In this document: in pieces, positions 34,848 through 43,422 of the stretch | Layout of the letters: each line of letters opens with the position of its first letter | How positions within the stretch are numbered: the first letter of the stretch is position 1 | Origin: Streptomyces sp. NBC_00306 | Lineage (GTDB): Bacteria > Actinomycetota > Actinomycetes > Streptomycetales > Streptomycetaceae | Assembly (NCBI RefSeq): GCF_036169555.1 | Contig: NZ_CP108032.1 | Span: 992,001-1,056,000 of the forward strand | Direction of reading: 5' to 3' | DNA length: 64,000 nt | Notes under the pieces: model-generated | Database searches by the model: none | The model's input: the letters and a program-made list of their open reading frames with translations, nothing else | Told to the model about the DNA's origin: nothing | Translations under genes and position numbers: made by a program

Positions 34848-36386
34848 GTGACCAGCAACGACATTCCTCTTCCGGACCTCGAAGCGCTGCGTTCGCTCGC
34901 CCGGGAGAGCCTGCGGCGCTGCGGCGCCGAGCTGCCCGCGGACGGCGGCGACGTCGTCGCGCGGTCGCCGCTGACCGGCGGCACGCTCTTCACTCTGCCC
35001 GCCACCGGGGCCGCAGAGGTGGACGCGGCGATCGGGGCGGCCGCGGAGGCGTTCCCGCAGTGGCGCACTGTGCCCGCGCCCCGGCGCGGCGCGCTGGTCA
35101 AGCGGCTGGGTGAGCTGCTCACCGAGCACAAGGAGCACCTCGCCGACCTGGTCACCGTCGAAGCGGGAAAGATCCGCTCCGAGGCGCTCGGCGAGGTGCA
35201 GGAGATGATCGACATCTGCGAGTTCGCGGTCGGTCTGTCCCGGCAGCTCTACGGGCGGACCATGGCCTCCGAGCGCCCCGGCCACCGTCTCTCGGAGAGC
35301 TGGCATCCGCTCGGCGTCGTCGGGGTGATCTCCGCCTTCAACTTCCCGGTCGCCGTCTGGTCCTGGAACACCGCCGTCGCCCTGGTCTGCGGCGACCCGG
35401 TGGTGTGGAAACCCTCGGAACTCACCCCGCTCACCGCCCTGGCCTGCGACGCGCTCCTGGCGCGGGCCGCGGCCGACACGGGTGCGCCCGCCGGCCTGCA
35501 CCAGGTCCTGCTCGGCGGCCGCGACATCGGCGAGCGGCTCGTCGACGACGAGCGGGTGGCGCTGGTGAGCGCGACCGGTTCGGTGCGGATGGGCAAGGAG
35601 GTGGCACCGCGCGTGGCCGCCCGTTTCGGCCGCTGTCTGCTGGAGCTCGGCGGCAACAACGGGGCCGTCGTCACCCCGTCAGCCGACCTCGACCTCTCGG
35701 TGCGCGGCATCGTCTTCTCCGCGGCCGGCACCGCGGGGCAGCGCTGCACCTCACTGCGCCGGCTGATCGTCCACGAGGACATCGCCGACCGGCTGGTCGA
35801 GAAGATCGTCCACGCGTACGGACAGCTGCCGGTCGGTGATCCTTTCGCGGACGGCACGCTGGTGGGTCCGCTGATCTCCGGCGCCGCGCACGACGCCATG
35901 AGGCAGGCGCTCGCCGATGCGGAGGCGGACGGCGGCAAGGTCCTCACCGGCGGCGAGCGGCTGACGGCGCGGTCGGCCCCGGACGCGGTCTATGTGCGGC
36001 CCGCGGTCGTCCGGATGCCCGCGCAGACCGATGTCGTGCGACGGGAGACCTTCGCCCCGATCCTGTACGTGCTGACCTATCGGACGCTGGAGGAGGCGGT
36101 CGCGCTGCACAACGGCGTGCCGCAGGGTCTGTCGTCGAGCATCTTCACGCAGGACCAGCGGGAGGCGGAGCGCTTCCTGGGCGCCGACGGGTCCGACTGC
36201 GGTATCGCCAACGTCAACATCGGCACGTCGGGTGCCGAGATCGGCGGGGCGTTCGGCGGCGAGAAGGAGACGGGCGGCGGGCGCGAGTCCGGCTCGGACG
36301 CCTGGCGTGCGTACATGCGCCGGGCGACCAACACGGTGAACTACTCCGACAGCCTGCCGCTGGCCCAGGGGGTCAATTTCCTCTAG
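34848..36386 (+). CDS. amaB: L-aminoadipate-6-semialdehyde dehydrogenase (ALDH7 type)
   Basis: A 512-residue NAD-dependent aldehyde dehydrogenase close to the ALDH7/antiquitin group. The catalytic Glu lies in LLELGGNNGAVV and the nucleophile Cys in GTAGQRCTSLRRL; NGGNN and AGQRCTS are hallmarks of ALDH7. It should oxidise 2-aminoadipate-6-semialdehyde to 2-aminoadipate in lysine breakdown. GTG 34848 is chosen with AGGA upstream; a GTG at 34833 that overlaps the hglS stop is also possible. The gene probably shares a transcript with hglS and the oxidase gene. The aminotransferase that would link product to HglS is not in the window. Confidence 0.88.
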   Translation: MTSNDIPLPDLEALRSLARESLRRCGAELPADGGDVVARSPLTGGTLFTLPATGAAEVDAAIGAAAEAFPQWRTVPAPRRGALVKRLGELLTEHKEHLADLVTVEAGKIRSEALGEVQEMIDICEFAVGLSRQLYGRTMASERPGHRLSESWHPLGVVGVISAFNFPVAVWSWNTAVALVCGDPVVWKPSELTPLTALACDALLARAAADTGAPAGLHQVLLGGRDIGERLVDDERVALVSATGSVRMGKEVAPRVAARFGRCLLELGGNNGAVVTPSADLDLSVRGIVFSAAGTAGQRCTSLRRLIVHEDIADRLVEKIVHAYGQLPVGDPFADGTLVGPLISGAAHDAMRQALADAEADGGKVLTGGERLTARSAPDAVYVRPAVVRMPAQTDVVRRETFAPILYVLTYRTLEEAVALHNGVPQGLSSSIFTQDQREAERFLGADGSDCGIANVNIGTSGAEIGGAFGGEKETGGGRESGSDAWRAYMRRATNTVNYSDSLPLAQGVNFL

Positions 36387-36396
36387 ACCGCGCCTG

Positions 36397-36418
36397 GGCC
36401 CCCGGGGCCCGGGGGGCC
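36397..36418. terminator. GC-rich hairpin after the ALDH gene
   Basis: GGCCCCC (36397-36403) pairs with GGGGGCC (36412-36418). The whole 36390-36445 stretch is made of short GGCC/GGGCCC palindromes and may form several alternative hairpins. It is a plausible terminator for the lysine-type operon. Confidence 0.5.
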
Positions 36419-36507
36419 TCTGGGCGCGCCTGGGGCCCCGAGGCCTCGTCGCCCGTACGCGCCGCCCGGGCGGGAAGATCCGCGGACCCTCCGCAGTTGG
36501 TAGAAGC

Positions 36508-37602
36508 GTGAACAACTTCGGGGCGCGTGACGCGACGCGGAACAAGGACGTGGTCGTCATAGGCGCCGGGCAGGCGGGACTGTCCGGCGCCTACCATCTG
36601 CGCCGTGTCGGGCTGGTCCCCGACCGCGACTTCGTGGTCCTCGACCACTCCCCGCAACCGGGTGGCGCCTGGCAGTTCCGCTGGCCGACGCTGACCTACG
36701 GCAAGGTCCACGGCATGCACTCACTCCCCGGGATGGAGCTGACCGGAGCGGACGACGACCGGCCCTCGTCGGAGGTGATCGGGGCCTACTTCGCCGCCTA
36801 CGAGGAGCGCTTCGACCTGCGCGTGCACCGCCCCGTCGACGTCCTGGCGGTGCGCGAAGGAGACGACGGCCGGCTGCGCGTCGAGACCTCGGAGGGGACC
36901 TGGTCGGCGCGGGCGCTGATCAGTGCGACCGGCACCTGGGACCGGCCCTTCTGGCCGCGCTACCCGGGCCAGGAGACCTTCCGCGGGCGGCAGTTGCACA
37001 CCGCCGGGTACCGGGGGCCCGAGGAGTTCGCCGGGCAGCGGGTGGTCGTCGTGGGCGGCGGAGCCTCGGGGACCCAGCATCTGATGGAGATCGCCCCGTA
37101 CGCGGCGGCCACCACCTGGGTCACCCGGCGGCCACCGGTCTTCCGCGAGGGGCCCTTCGACGAGAACGTGGGTCGGGCGGTCGTGGCCAAGGTCGACGAA
37201 CGCGTACGCCTCGGGCTGCCGCCGCAGAGTGTCGTCTCGGTGACCGGACTGCCGCTCAACGACGCGATCAGGCGCGCCCGCGAGGACGGGGTGCTCGATC
37301 GGCTGCCGATGTTCGACCGGATCACACCGGACGGTGTCGCCTGGGACGACGGACGCGTGGTGGAGGCGGACGTGATCCTCTGGGCGACCGGGTTCCGCGC
37401 GGCGATCGACCATCTCGCGCCTCTGAAGCTGCGCGAGCCGGGCGGGGGCATCCGGATGGACGGCACGCGGGCCGTCCGGGACCCCCGTATCCACCTCGTG
37501 GGCTACGGGCCGTCGGCATCGACGATCGGCGCCAACCGGGCGGGGCGGGCGGCCGTGCACGAGATCATGCGGCTGCTGGAGCGGGAGCCGGCACTGGTCT
37601 GA
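36508..37602 (+). CDS. flavin monooxygenase-like NAD(P)/FAD oxidoreductase
   Basis: A 364-residue two-dinucleotide-fold enzyme. The FAD site is VVVIGAGQAGLSGAYHLRR near residue 12, the NAD(P) site VVVVGGGASGTQHLMEI near residue 175, and an ATGFR motif (LWATGFRAAIDHLAPL) is near 290. This fits short bacterial FMO/thioredoxin-reductase-like proteins, such as ArsO-type enzymes. The substrate is unknown. The GTG at 36508 has only a weak GGTAGAAG upstream. It is separated from the lysine-type genes by a GC-rich hairpin, so it is probably an independent unit. Confidence 0.78.
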   Translation: MNNFGARDATRNKDVVVIGAGQAGLSGAYHLRRVGLVPDRDFVVLDHSPQPGGAWQFRWPTLTYGKVHGMHSLPGMELTGADDDRPSSEVIGAYFAAYEERFDLRVHRPVDVLAVREGDDGRLRVETSEGTWSARALISATGTWDRPFWPRYPGQETFRGRQLHTAGYRGPEEFAGQRVVVVGGGASGTQHLMEIAPYAAATTWVTRRPPVFREGPFDENVGRAVVAKVDERVRLGLPPQSVVSVTGLPLNDAIRRAREDGVLDRLPMFDRITPDGVAWDDGRVVEADVILWATGFRAAIDHLAPLKLREPGGGIRMDGTRAVRDPRIHLVGYGPSASTIGANRAGRAAVHEIMRLLEREPALV

Positions 37603-37659
37603 GGACGTGCCCGTCAGCCGGACGACGGCACGCCTCGGCTTGCGGGCCGCCCCTCACCC

Positions 37660-37701
37660 GTCAGCCGTCAGCCGTCAGCCGTCAGCCGTCAGCCGTCAGC
37701 C
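37660..37701. repeat. six heptanucleotide tandem repeats over the mltG stop codon
   Basis: GTCAGCC is repeated six times without interruption at 37660-37701. The array covers the stop codon and the last residue of the leftward mltG-like gene. The reverse-strand unit GGCTGAC holds TGA in every frame within three units, so changes in copy number would move the stop codon only slightly. Confidence 0.9.
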
Positions 37702-38541
37702 GGAACGATCCTTCGCACGGTTGGCGTTGAACTCCCGCACATTGCGCTGGTGTTCCTCGTAGTCCGCCGTGAAGCGGGTGTCGCCGGGGGCCACGGTCAC
37801 GAAGTAGAGCCAGTCGCCCGGCGCCGGTTCGACAGCGGCGCGCAGAGCGTGCTCCCCCGGGTTGCCGATGGGCGTCGGGGGCAGCCCCTCGCGCCGATAG
37901 GTGTTGTACGGGTTGTCGATCCTGGTGTCGTCGGCCGTGGTGTCCAGCGTGCTGCGGTTCAGCGCGTAGTTCAGCGTCGAGTCCATCTGGAGAGGCATCT
38001 GCCGTGCGAGGCGGTTGTGGACGACCCGTGCGACCTTGGCCATGTCCTCGGGCGTGTCGGCCTCGGCCTGCACGATGCTGGCGATGTTGACGGTCTGATA
38101 GTCCGTCAGCCCACTGCGCTGCGCACCGGCCGGTACGCCGGCTGCACCGAACCGCTTGTTCGCCGTGTCGACCATGTAGGCGAGCAGGCTCGCCGGCGTC
38201 GTGTCGGAGTCGATCGGATACGTCGCGGGGAAGAGGTAGCCCTCGGGGTTGCCCCGGGCTTCGGCGGGCAAGTCGAGCGGGGCCGTGCCGACGGCCTTGC
38301 GGGTGGTCCCGGGTGCCTTCCCGAGTGCCTCGTCGACCGCTGCGTAGATCTGCGCGGTGCGCCGGCCCTCGGGCACGAGCAGGGTGTCCTGCTCGCCCTC
38401 GGGCTCGCCGGACAGCATCAGCGCGACCACCACCGCGGCCGCCGCCACGGCGAGGGCGGCGGTCACGATCAGGGCCCATCGGCCACGGCGGGACAGGCGT
38501 GGCCCGCGCCTGGACGGTGACGGCGAAGGCTCGTCGTTCAT
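37696..38541 (-). CDS. endolytic transglycosylase MltG/YceG-like
   Basis: A 281-residue single-pass membrane protein. A short basic cytosolic tail (residues 1-20) is followed by one membrane helix (about 22-43) and the extracellular YceG domain. Catalytic-domain landmarks: GNPEGYLFPATYPID; SIVQAEADTPEDMAKVARVVHNRL, whose Glu is the expected catalytic acid; MPLQMDSTLNYAL; and NPYNTYRREGLPPTPIGNPGEHAL. It cuts nascent glycan strands during cell-wall growth. It is shorter than E. coli MltG and lacks the LysM-like N-terminal part, so it may be a second paralogue. The ribosome binding site is weak. Confidence 0.88.
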   Translation of the reverse strand: MNDEPSPSPSRRGPRLSRRGRWALIVTAALAVAAAAVVVALMLSGEPEGEQDTLLVPEGRRTAQIYAAVDEALGKAPGTTRKAVGTAPLDLPAEARGNPEGYLFPATYPIDSDTTPASLLAYMVDTANKRFGAAGVPAGAQRSGLTDYQTVNIASIVQAEADTPEDMAKVARVVHNRLARQMPLQMDSTLNYALNRSTLDTTADDTRIDNPYNTYRREGLPPTPIGNPGEHALRAAVEPAPGDWLYFVTVAPGDTRFTADYEEHQRNVREFNANRAKDRSG

Positions 38542-38657
38542 ACGCGCACGCTAACCCGGGCCGCCCGCCGACCCTGCGCACCACCGCGGTCCGCACACCG
38601 GATCGACACCTGCCGTTTCCCGTCGCCCCGTATGTGCAGGGTGGACTGGCCGCCGTA

Positions 38658-39251
38658 TCAGCGGGTGAAGGGCGGCAGGGCCGCGAACTCCGGCGCCACC
38701 TGGACCGCTTCGGCGAGCGTGTCGAGCACCCGCCGCACCCGCGTCAGCGGGTGGTCCGGGAACTGCTGGTCCCACTGGGCGTGGTCGGCGGTGTGGAAGG
38801 GCAGTCCGCCCTGCACCTCCGGGGCATAGGGGTGCGGCCGGAAGTAGTTGTCGTGGCCGACCTGTGCCATCACCATGGCCTCGCGCATCCCGGTCATCCC
38901 TCGCTCGGGTGACTGGACCTTCACCACGGTGCTGCAGGTCGCCCGCGGCACGGTGTAGCTGCCGATGAAGGCCTGCCCGCTGGGCTGTCCCGGCAGCGGC
39001 AGCTTCAGTATCTGCTTGAGCGCCGGCAGTCCGCCGAGCGACTTCACGGAGGCCTCGATCAGCCCTCCGCCCGCGTCCGCGGTGAGCCGGGTCAGCGCCG
39101 CCCGCAGAGCGGGCCCGTCGTCGAGCGACGCGGGAAGATCCGGGGTCAGTCCGAAGAAGTGCACCGACAGCAGGTCGCCGTCGTCGTTCGCCCAGACGTC
39201 CTGGTCGACAGGCCGGTAGCCGGGCAGTTCCACGCCAAGGAGTGCTCTCAT
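38658..39251 (-). CDS. conserved hypothetical protein
   Basis: A 197-residue soluble protein that I do not recognise. It begins MRALLGVELPGYRPVDQDVWANDDGDLLSVHFFG and later has IGSYTVPRATCSTVVKVQSPERGMTGMREAMVMAQVG, with one Cys in a RATCSTVV strand. It ends in a helical segment (RVRRVLDTLAEAVQVAPEFAALPPF). Codon use is like that of its neighbours. It lies between mltG (117 bp downstream of its stop) and the ABC exporter (stop 40 bp upstream of its start), all on the same strand. Confidence 0.7.
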   Translation of the reverse strand: MRALLGVELPGYRPVDQDVWANDDGDLLSVHFFGLTPDLPASLDDGPALRAALTRLTADAGGGLIEASVKSLGGLPALKQILKLPLPGQPSGQAFIGSYTVPRATCSTVVKVQSPERGMTGMREAMVMAQVGHDNYFRPHPYAPEVQGGLPFHTADHAQWDQQFPDHPLTRVRRVLDTLAEAVQVAPEFAALPPFTR

Positions 39252-39290
39252 GGGCGGCGATCATGCCGTACCCACCGGACCCCTCGTCAC

Positions 39291-41105
39291 TCAGGGGGCG
39301 ATGACGGGGACGGTCAACTGCGCGTCCCTGCGCACCAATGCGGCATAGCGGCCGTCCAGAGCGAGCAGCTTGTCGTGGCTGCCGCGCTCGGCGACGCGTC
39401 CCGCTTCGAGGACGACGATCTCGTCCGCGTCCCGGACGGTGGAGAGGCGGTGCGCGATGGTGATGGTCGTGCGGCCGGCGGACAGCGCGTCAATGGCCTC
39501 CTGCACCGCGTACTCGGTGCGGGTGTCCAGTGCGCTGGTCGCCTCGTCGAGGATGAGCACGGGCGGGTCGCGCAGGATGGTGCGGGCGATGGCGAGGCGC
39601 TGCTTCTCGCCGCCGGAGAACCGGTATCCCCGCTCGCCGACCAGGGTGTCGTACCCATCGGGCAGGGAGGCGATGTGGTCGTGGATCTGTGCGGCCCGGG
39701 CGGCCGCCTCGATCTCCGCGTCCGTGGCGTCCGGCTTGGCGAAGCGCAGATTCTCGGCCACGGAGGCATGGAAGAGATAGGTCTCCTGGGAGACCACTCC
39801 GACGGCGCGCGCGAGGGTGTCGAAGTCCAGGTCGCGTACGTCGACTCCGTCGATCGTGACTCTGCCTCCCGTGACGTCGTACAGCCGGGGCACGAGATAG
39901 CTCAGGGTGGACTTGCCGGAGCCGGTGGGTCCGACGACGGCCAGCCGCCCTCCGGCCGGCACGGTCACATCGACGCCGTCGATGGTGAGCTCGGTCTGCG
40001 TGTCGTCGTAGGCGAAGTCGATGTCCTCGAAGCGGACTTCGCCACGGATCGTGTCGAGCCGCACCGGCTTCTCCGGTTCGGTGATCTCCACGGGCAGGTC
40101 GAGGTACTCGAAGATGCGCTGGAAGAGCGCGAGGGACGCCTGCATCTGCACACCGGTGGAGAGCAGGCTCACGGCCGGGCGGAACAGGCCCTGCTGGAGG
40201 GAGACGAAGGCGACGAGGGTGCCGATGGAGATCGTGGGCCCGCCGCTCTGGAGGGCGAACCCGGCGGCCCAGTAGATGAGGGCCGGCATCGCGGCCATGA
40301 CGATGCCGATGGTCGACATCCGCCAGCGGCCGGCCATGCTGGAGCGCACTTCGAGGTCGACGAGGCGCTCGGACTCCTCCGCGAAGGACTTGGTGAGCGA
40401 GTCGGCCCGGCCCATGGTGCGGCCGAGCAGGATGCCGCTGACCGAGAGCGACTCGGTGACGGTCGCGGCCATCACCGCCATCTGTTTCTGGCGCTGGGTG
40501 GTGATGCGCTTGCGTTCGTTGCCCACGCGGCGGCTGATCCAGACGAACAGCGGCAGCAGGAGCAGCGAGACCACGGTCAGCCGCCAGTCCAGCGCGAGCA
40601 TCGCCACGACGGTGGCGACGACGGCCGTGAGGTTGGAGACCAGCGAGGTGGCGGTGGAGGTCACGGTCGCCTGCATCCCGCCGATGTCGTTGGCGATCCG
40701 CGACTGGACCTCGCCGGTGCGCGTCCTGGTGAAGAAGGCGAGCGGCATCCGCTGGAGCTGGGCGTAGACCGCGGTGCGCAGGTCGTGCATCACGCGCTGG
40801 CCGACGGTGGTGGAGATCAGTGTCTGCAGCACGCCGAAGACGCTGGTCATCACCGCGGTGAGGATCATGCCGAGGGCGAGCAGACTGAGCAGGCCGGTGC
40901 GGCCCTGCGGAATGGCGGTGTCGAGGATCTCGCGCAGCATGAAGGGCGAGGCGACGGAGACGGCCGACGCGGCGCCGACGAGCAGTCCGACGATCGCGAG
41001 GCGGCCGCGGTAGGGGCGGAAGAGCCGGAGGATCCGGCGGACCTCGGCCCTCGGTTGTTCCGGTTCTTTGGCGTGGGCGTTCCACGGGGTGGCTTCGGGG
41101 TGCAT
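39291..41105 (-). CDS. ABC exporter, fused permease and ATPase
   Basis: A 604-residue half-transporter with six membrane helices (residues about 35-320) and a C-terminal ATPase. Walker A VGPTGSGKST, signature FSGGEKQR and Walker B VLILDEATSALD are all intact, so a homodimer could work. Family members export lipids, drugs or peptides; the cargo is unknown. ATG 41105 has AAGGAG 5 bp upstream. The gene diverges from a MarR regulator with a 24-bp perfect palindrome between them, so MarR control of export is likely. Confidence 0.88.
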   Translation of the reverse strand: MHPEATPWNAHAKEPEQPRAEVRRILRLFRPYRGRLAIVGLLVGAASAVSVASPFMLREILDTAIPQGRTGLLSLLALGMILTAVMTSVFGVLQTLISTTVGQRVMHDLRTAVYAQLQRMPLAFFTRTRTGEVQSRIANDIGGMQATVTSTATSLVSNLTAVVATVVAMLALDWRLTVVSLLLLPLFVWISRRVGNERKRITTQRQKQMAVMAATVTESLSVSGILLGRTMGRADSLTKSFAEESERLVDLEVRSSMAGRWRMSTIGIVMAAMPALIYWAAGFALQSGGPTISIGTLVAFVSLQQGLFRPAVSLLSTGVQMQASLALFQRIFEYLDLPVEITEPEKPVRLDTIRGEVRFEDIDFAYDDTQTELTIDGVDVTVPAGGRLAVVGPTGSGKSTLSYLVPRLYDVTGGRVTIDGVDVRDLDFDTLARAVGVVSQETYLFHASVAENLRFAKPDATDAEIEAAARAAQIHDHIASLPDGYDTLVGERGYRFSGGEKQRLAIARTILRDPPVLILDEATSALDTRTEYAVQEAIDALSAGRTTITIAHRLSTVRDADEIVVLEAGRVAERGSHDKLLALDGRYAALVRRDAQLTVPVIAP

Positions 41106-41184
41106 GGGCTCCTTCGAGGATTTCGACGGAATGTCCGGGCTCGATGACTCTCGACGACGGTCGACGACTCCGGATTCGCACGAA

Positions 41185-41208
41185 CGGTACGTGCGGCCGC
41201 ACGTACCG
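41185..41208. promoter_or_regulatory. 24-bp perfect palindrome between ABC exporter and MarR genes
   Basis: The arm CGGTACGTGCGG (41185-41196) is followed directly by its reverse complement (41197-41208). Two imperfect direct repeats, ACGTACGGGATGAG (41210-41223) and ACGTACAGGATGAG (41229-41242), follow. The cluster sits where promoters of both divergent genes must lie. Confidence 0.6.
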
Positions 41209-41249
41209 CACGTACGGGATGAGTCCGGACGTACAGGATGAGATTTTGA

Positions 41250-41260
41250 GAGCTTAGCTC
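41250..41260. promoter_or_regulatory. short palindrome near the MarR promoter
   Basis: GAGCT-T-AGCTC is a perfect 5-bp inverted repeat with a 1-bp centre. With TATTGT at 41296-41301 as a -10 box seven bases from ATG 41308, the MarR transcript would be leaderless and this site would lie just upstream of the -35 region. Confidence 0.35.
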
Positions 41261-41307
41261 ACTGTTACCTGTATTCACAATGAGCCTGGTCCTGATATTG
41301 TTCCCGT

Positions 41308-41754
41308 ATGAGCACACCCGACCCCGACGGCCTGCTGGCCGAGCAGCTGCTGCGGCTGACCCGGAGACTGCATCGCAGCCAGAAGCGGCAGCTGGAGTCG
41401 GCCGACATCGCGATCACCCCCGCCCAGTCCCGTCTGCTGCGGACCCTCGCGCACTACGACGACCCGCCACGCATGGCCGACATCGCGTCGCGCCTCGAAG
41501 TGGTCCCGCGGGCCGTGACGAGCCTGGTGGACGGGCTGGAGGCAAGCGGCTGCGTCCGCCGCGCCCCCGACCCCAGCAACCGCCGGGTGATCCGCATCGA
41601 GCTCACCGACACCGGCCGTGCCACGCTCCGGGCCCTGCGGGCCGCGCGCCGCGCCGCCGCGGAGGACATCCTGGCCCCGCTCACCACCGAACAGCGTGAG
41701 GTGTTCGGCGGGCTGCTCTCCACCCTGGTCGACGGTCCCGGGGTCCGCTGCTGA
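41308..41754 (+). CDS. MarR family transcriptional regulator
   Basis: A 148-residue winged-helix regulator. The DNA-binding core is ITPAQSRLLRTLAHYDDPPRMADIASRLEVVPRAVTSLVDGLEASGCVRRAPDPSNRRVIRIELTD, with the typical Asp/Arg wing (DPSNRR). Helices at both ends form the dimer interface. No Shine-Dalgarno sequence precedes ATG 41308, but a TATTGT box ends 7 bases upstream, so the mRNA is probably leaderless. It probably represses the divergent ABC exporter; the ligand is unknown. Confidence 0.88.
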   Translation: MSTPDPDGLLAEQLLRLTRRLHRSQKRQLESADIAITPAQSRLLRTLAHYDDPPRMADIASRLEVVPRAVTSLVDGLEASGCVRRAPDPSNRRVIRIELTDTGRATLRALRAARRAAAEDILAPLTTEQREVFGGLLSTLVDGPGVRC

Positions 41755-41898
41755 CACCTGCGCCGGGCCGCGCGACGAAGAGTCCATGCGTTCACCCCCG
41801 AGAGTCCAAACGCGGCTCTTGCTCATCACCAGCCTCAACACCCATGGTCCTAGCCGAGGTTCATGACCCGGCCGCGCACCAGCTTTCGTGGAGGCTCG

Positions 41899-43338
41899 AT
41901 GAACGACGCAGCGATACCGGACCAGCGTAGTGACGACGGCGACGACGACGGCTCGATGAGCCGTCGTTCCGTTCTACGGACCACGGCGGGCGTGGCGGGA
42001 GCGGGACTCGGCCTCAGCGCCCTGGGGACCGGCACCGCGGCCGCCGCCCAGACCGCGAGATCCGCCACCGCACCGCAGGCGCCGAGCCCCGCACGGCAGG
42101 GCCGCACCATGGCCGGGGTGCCCTTCGAGCGCCGCGGGACGGTGCGCGTCGGCATCGTCGGCCTCGGCAACCGCGGCGGCAGCATGATCGATCTCTTCCT
42201 GGCCGTCCCCGGCGTCCGGGTGATGGCCGTGTGCGACCCGGTGAAGGCCAAGGCCGAGAGCGCCGCCGCCAAGGTCGTGGCCGCCGGGCAGGCGGCGCCG
42301 GCCGTCTACACCAAGGGCGACGACGACTACGAGAACCTCTGCAAGCGCGGCGACATCGACTTCGTCTATGTCGCGACGCCGTGGGACCTCCACTTCGAGA
42401 TGGCGAAGACCGCGCTCCTCAACGGCAAACACGTCGGCGTGGAGTGTCCGATCGCGATGAGGCTGGACGAACTGTGGGCGCTGGTCGATCTCTCCGAGCG
42501 CACCCGCCGGCACTGTATGCAGCTGGAGAACTGCTGCTACGGCCGCAACGAGATGCGGGTGCTGCGGATGGCGCACGCGGGCAAGTTCGGTGAACTCCTG
42601 CACGGGGCAGGGGCGTACAACCACGATCTGCGCGGTCTGATGTTCGACCCGGACTACTACGAGGGACCATGGCGCAGGCTGTGGCACACCCGGCTGCGCG
42701 GGGATCTGTACCCCAATCACGGCTTCGGCCCCGTCGCCAACTACCTGGACGTCAACCGCGGCGACCGCGTGGTGAGCATCTCCAGTTTCGGCACCCCGGC
42801 CCTGGGCCTGGCGGAGTACCGCAAGGCGCACATGCCGCCGGGCGATCCGAGCTGGAAGGAGACGTACATCGAGAGCGACCGGACGATCAGCATGCTCCGC
42901 ACCGCGAAGGGGCGGGTCATCCGGCTGGAGCACGACGTGTCGACTCCGCACCCCTACAGCCGGATCAACAGCCTCGGCGGCACCAAGGGCGTCTTCGAGG
43001 ACTACCCCGCGCGCATCTACATCGAGCCCGACCACTCCGACGACGCCTGGGGCGACTTCGAGGCATACACGGAGTGGGACCACTGGCTGTGGAAGGAGCA
43101 CTCCGACCCGCCGGGCGGCCATGGCGGCATGGACTACATCATGATCTTCCGGGTGATGCAGTGCATGCAGCTCGGACTGGTTCCGGACTTCGACGTCTAC
43201 GATGCGGCGACCTGGACGGCGCCCGTCCCGCTCAGCCATGCGTCGGTGAAGGCGAAGGGTGCGCCGATGGAGATGCCCGACTTCACCCGCGGCGAGTGGC
43301 GCAAGGAACGGTCCGGCGTGGACTCGGACAAGCCGTAG
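41899..43338 (+). CDS. Tat-exported Gfo/Idh/MocA oxidoreductase, GH109-like
   Basis: A 479-residue secreted protein. A twin-arginine signal ([22 protein letters not shown]) lies at about residues 20-50, so it folds with its cofactor before export. The NAD-binding Rossmann motif is [16 protein letters not shown]. The rest matches the GH109 type: [58 protein letters not shown] and [19 protein letters not shown]109 enzymes remove alpha-N-acetylgalactosamine using NAD, so glycoprotein or glycan trimming is the likely role. GGAGG lies 5 bp before ATG 41899. The convergent neighbour is PNGase-A-like. Confidence 0.87.
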   Translation: MNDAAIPDQRSDDGDDDGSMSRRSVLRTTAGVAGAGLGLSALGTGTAAAAQTARSATAPQAPSPARQGRTMAGVPFERRGTVRVGIVGLGNRGGSMIDLFLAVPGVRVMAVCDPVKAKAESAAAKVVAAGQAAPAVYTKGDDDYENLCKRGDIDFVYVATPWDLHFEMAKTALLNGKHVGVECPIAMRLDELWALVDLSERTRRHCMQLENCCYGRNEMRVLRMAHAGKFGELLHGAGAYNHDLRGLMFDPDYYEGPWRRLWHTRLRGDLYPNHGFGPVANYLDVNRGDRVVSISSFGTPALGLAEYRKAHMPPGDPSWKETYIESDRTISMLRTAKGRVIRLEHDVSTPHPYSRINSLGGTKGVFEDYPARIYIEPDHSDDAWGDFEAYTEWDHWLWKEHSDPPGGHGGMDYIMIFRVMQCMQLGLVPDFDVYDAATWTAPVPLSHASVKAKGAPMEMPDFTRGEWRKERSGVDSDKP

Positions 43339-43350
43339 ACGGCCCGCGCG

Positions 43351-43376
43351 GGGCCCGGTCGGCACCGACCGGGCCC
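43351..43376. terminator. bidirectional hairpin terminator
   Basis: GGGCCCGGTCGG (43351-43362) and CCGACCGGGCCC (43365-43376) pair perfectly around CA. The structure lies between two convergent genes, 12 bp after one stop and 46 bp from the other. Confidence 0.85.
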
Positions 43377-43422
43377 GGCGCTCCGTCGGCACCCTCGGCG
43401 CCGGCCCGGCAGTTGGGGGTGC

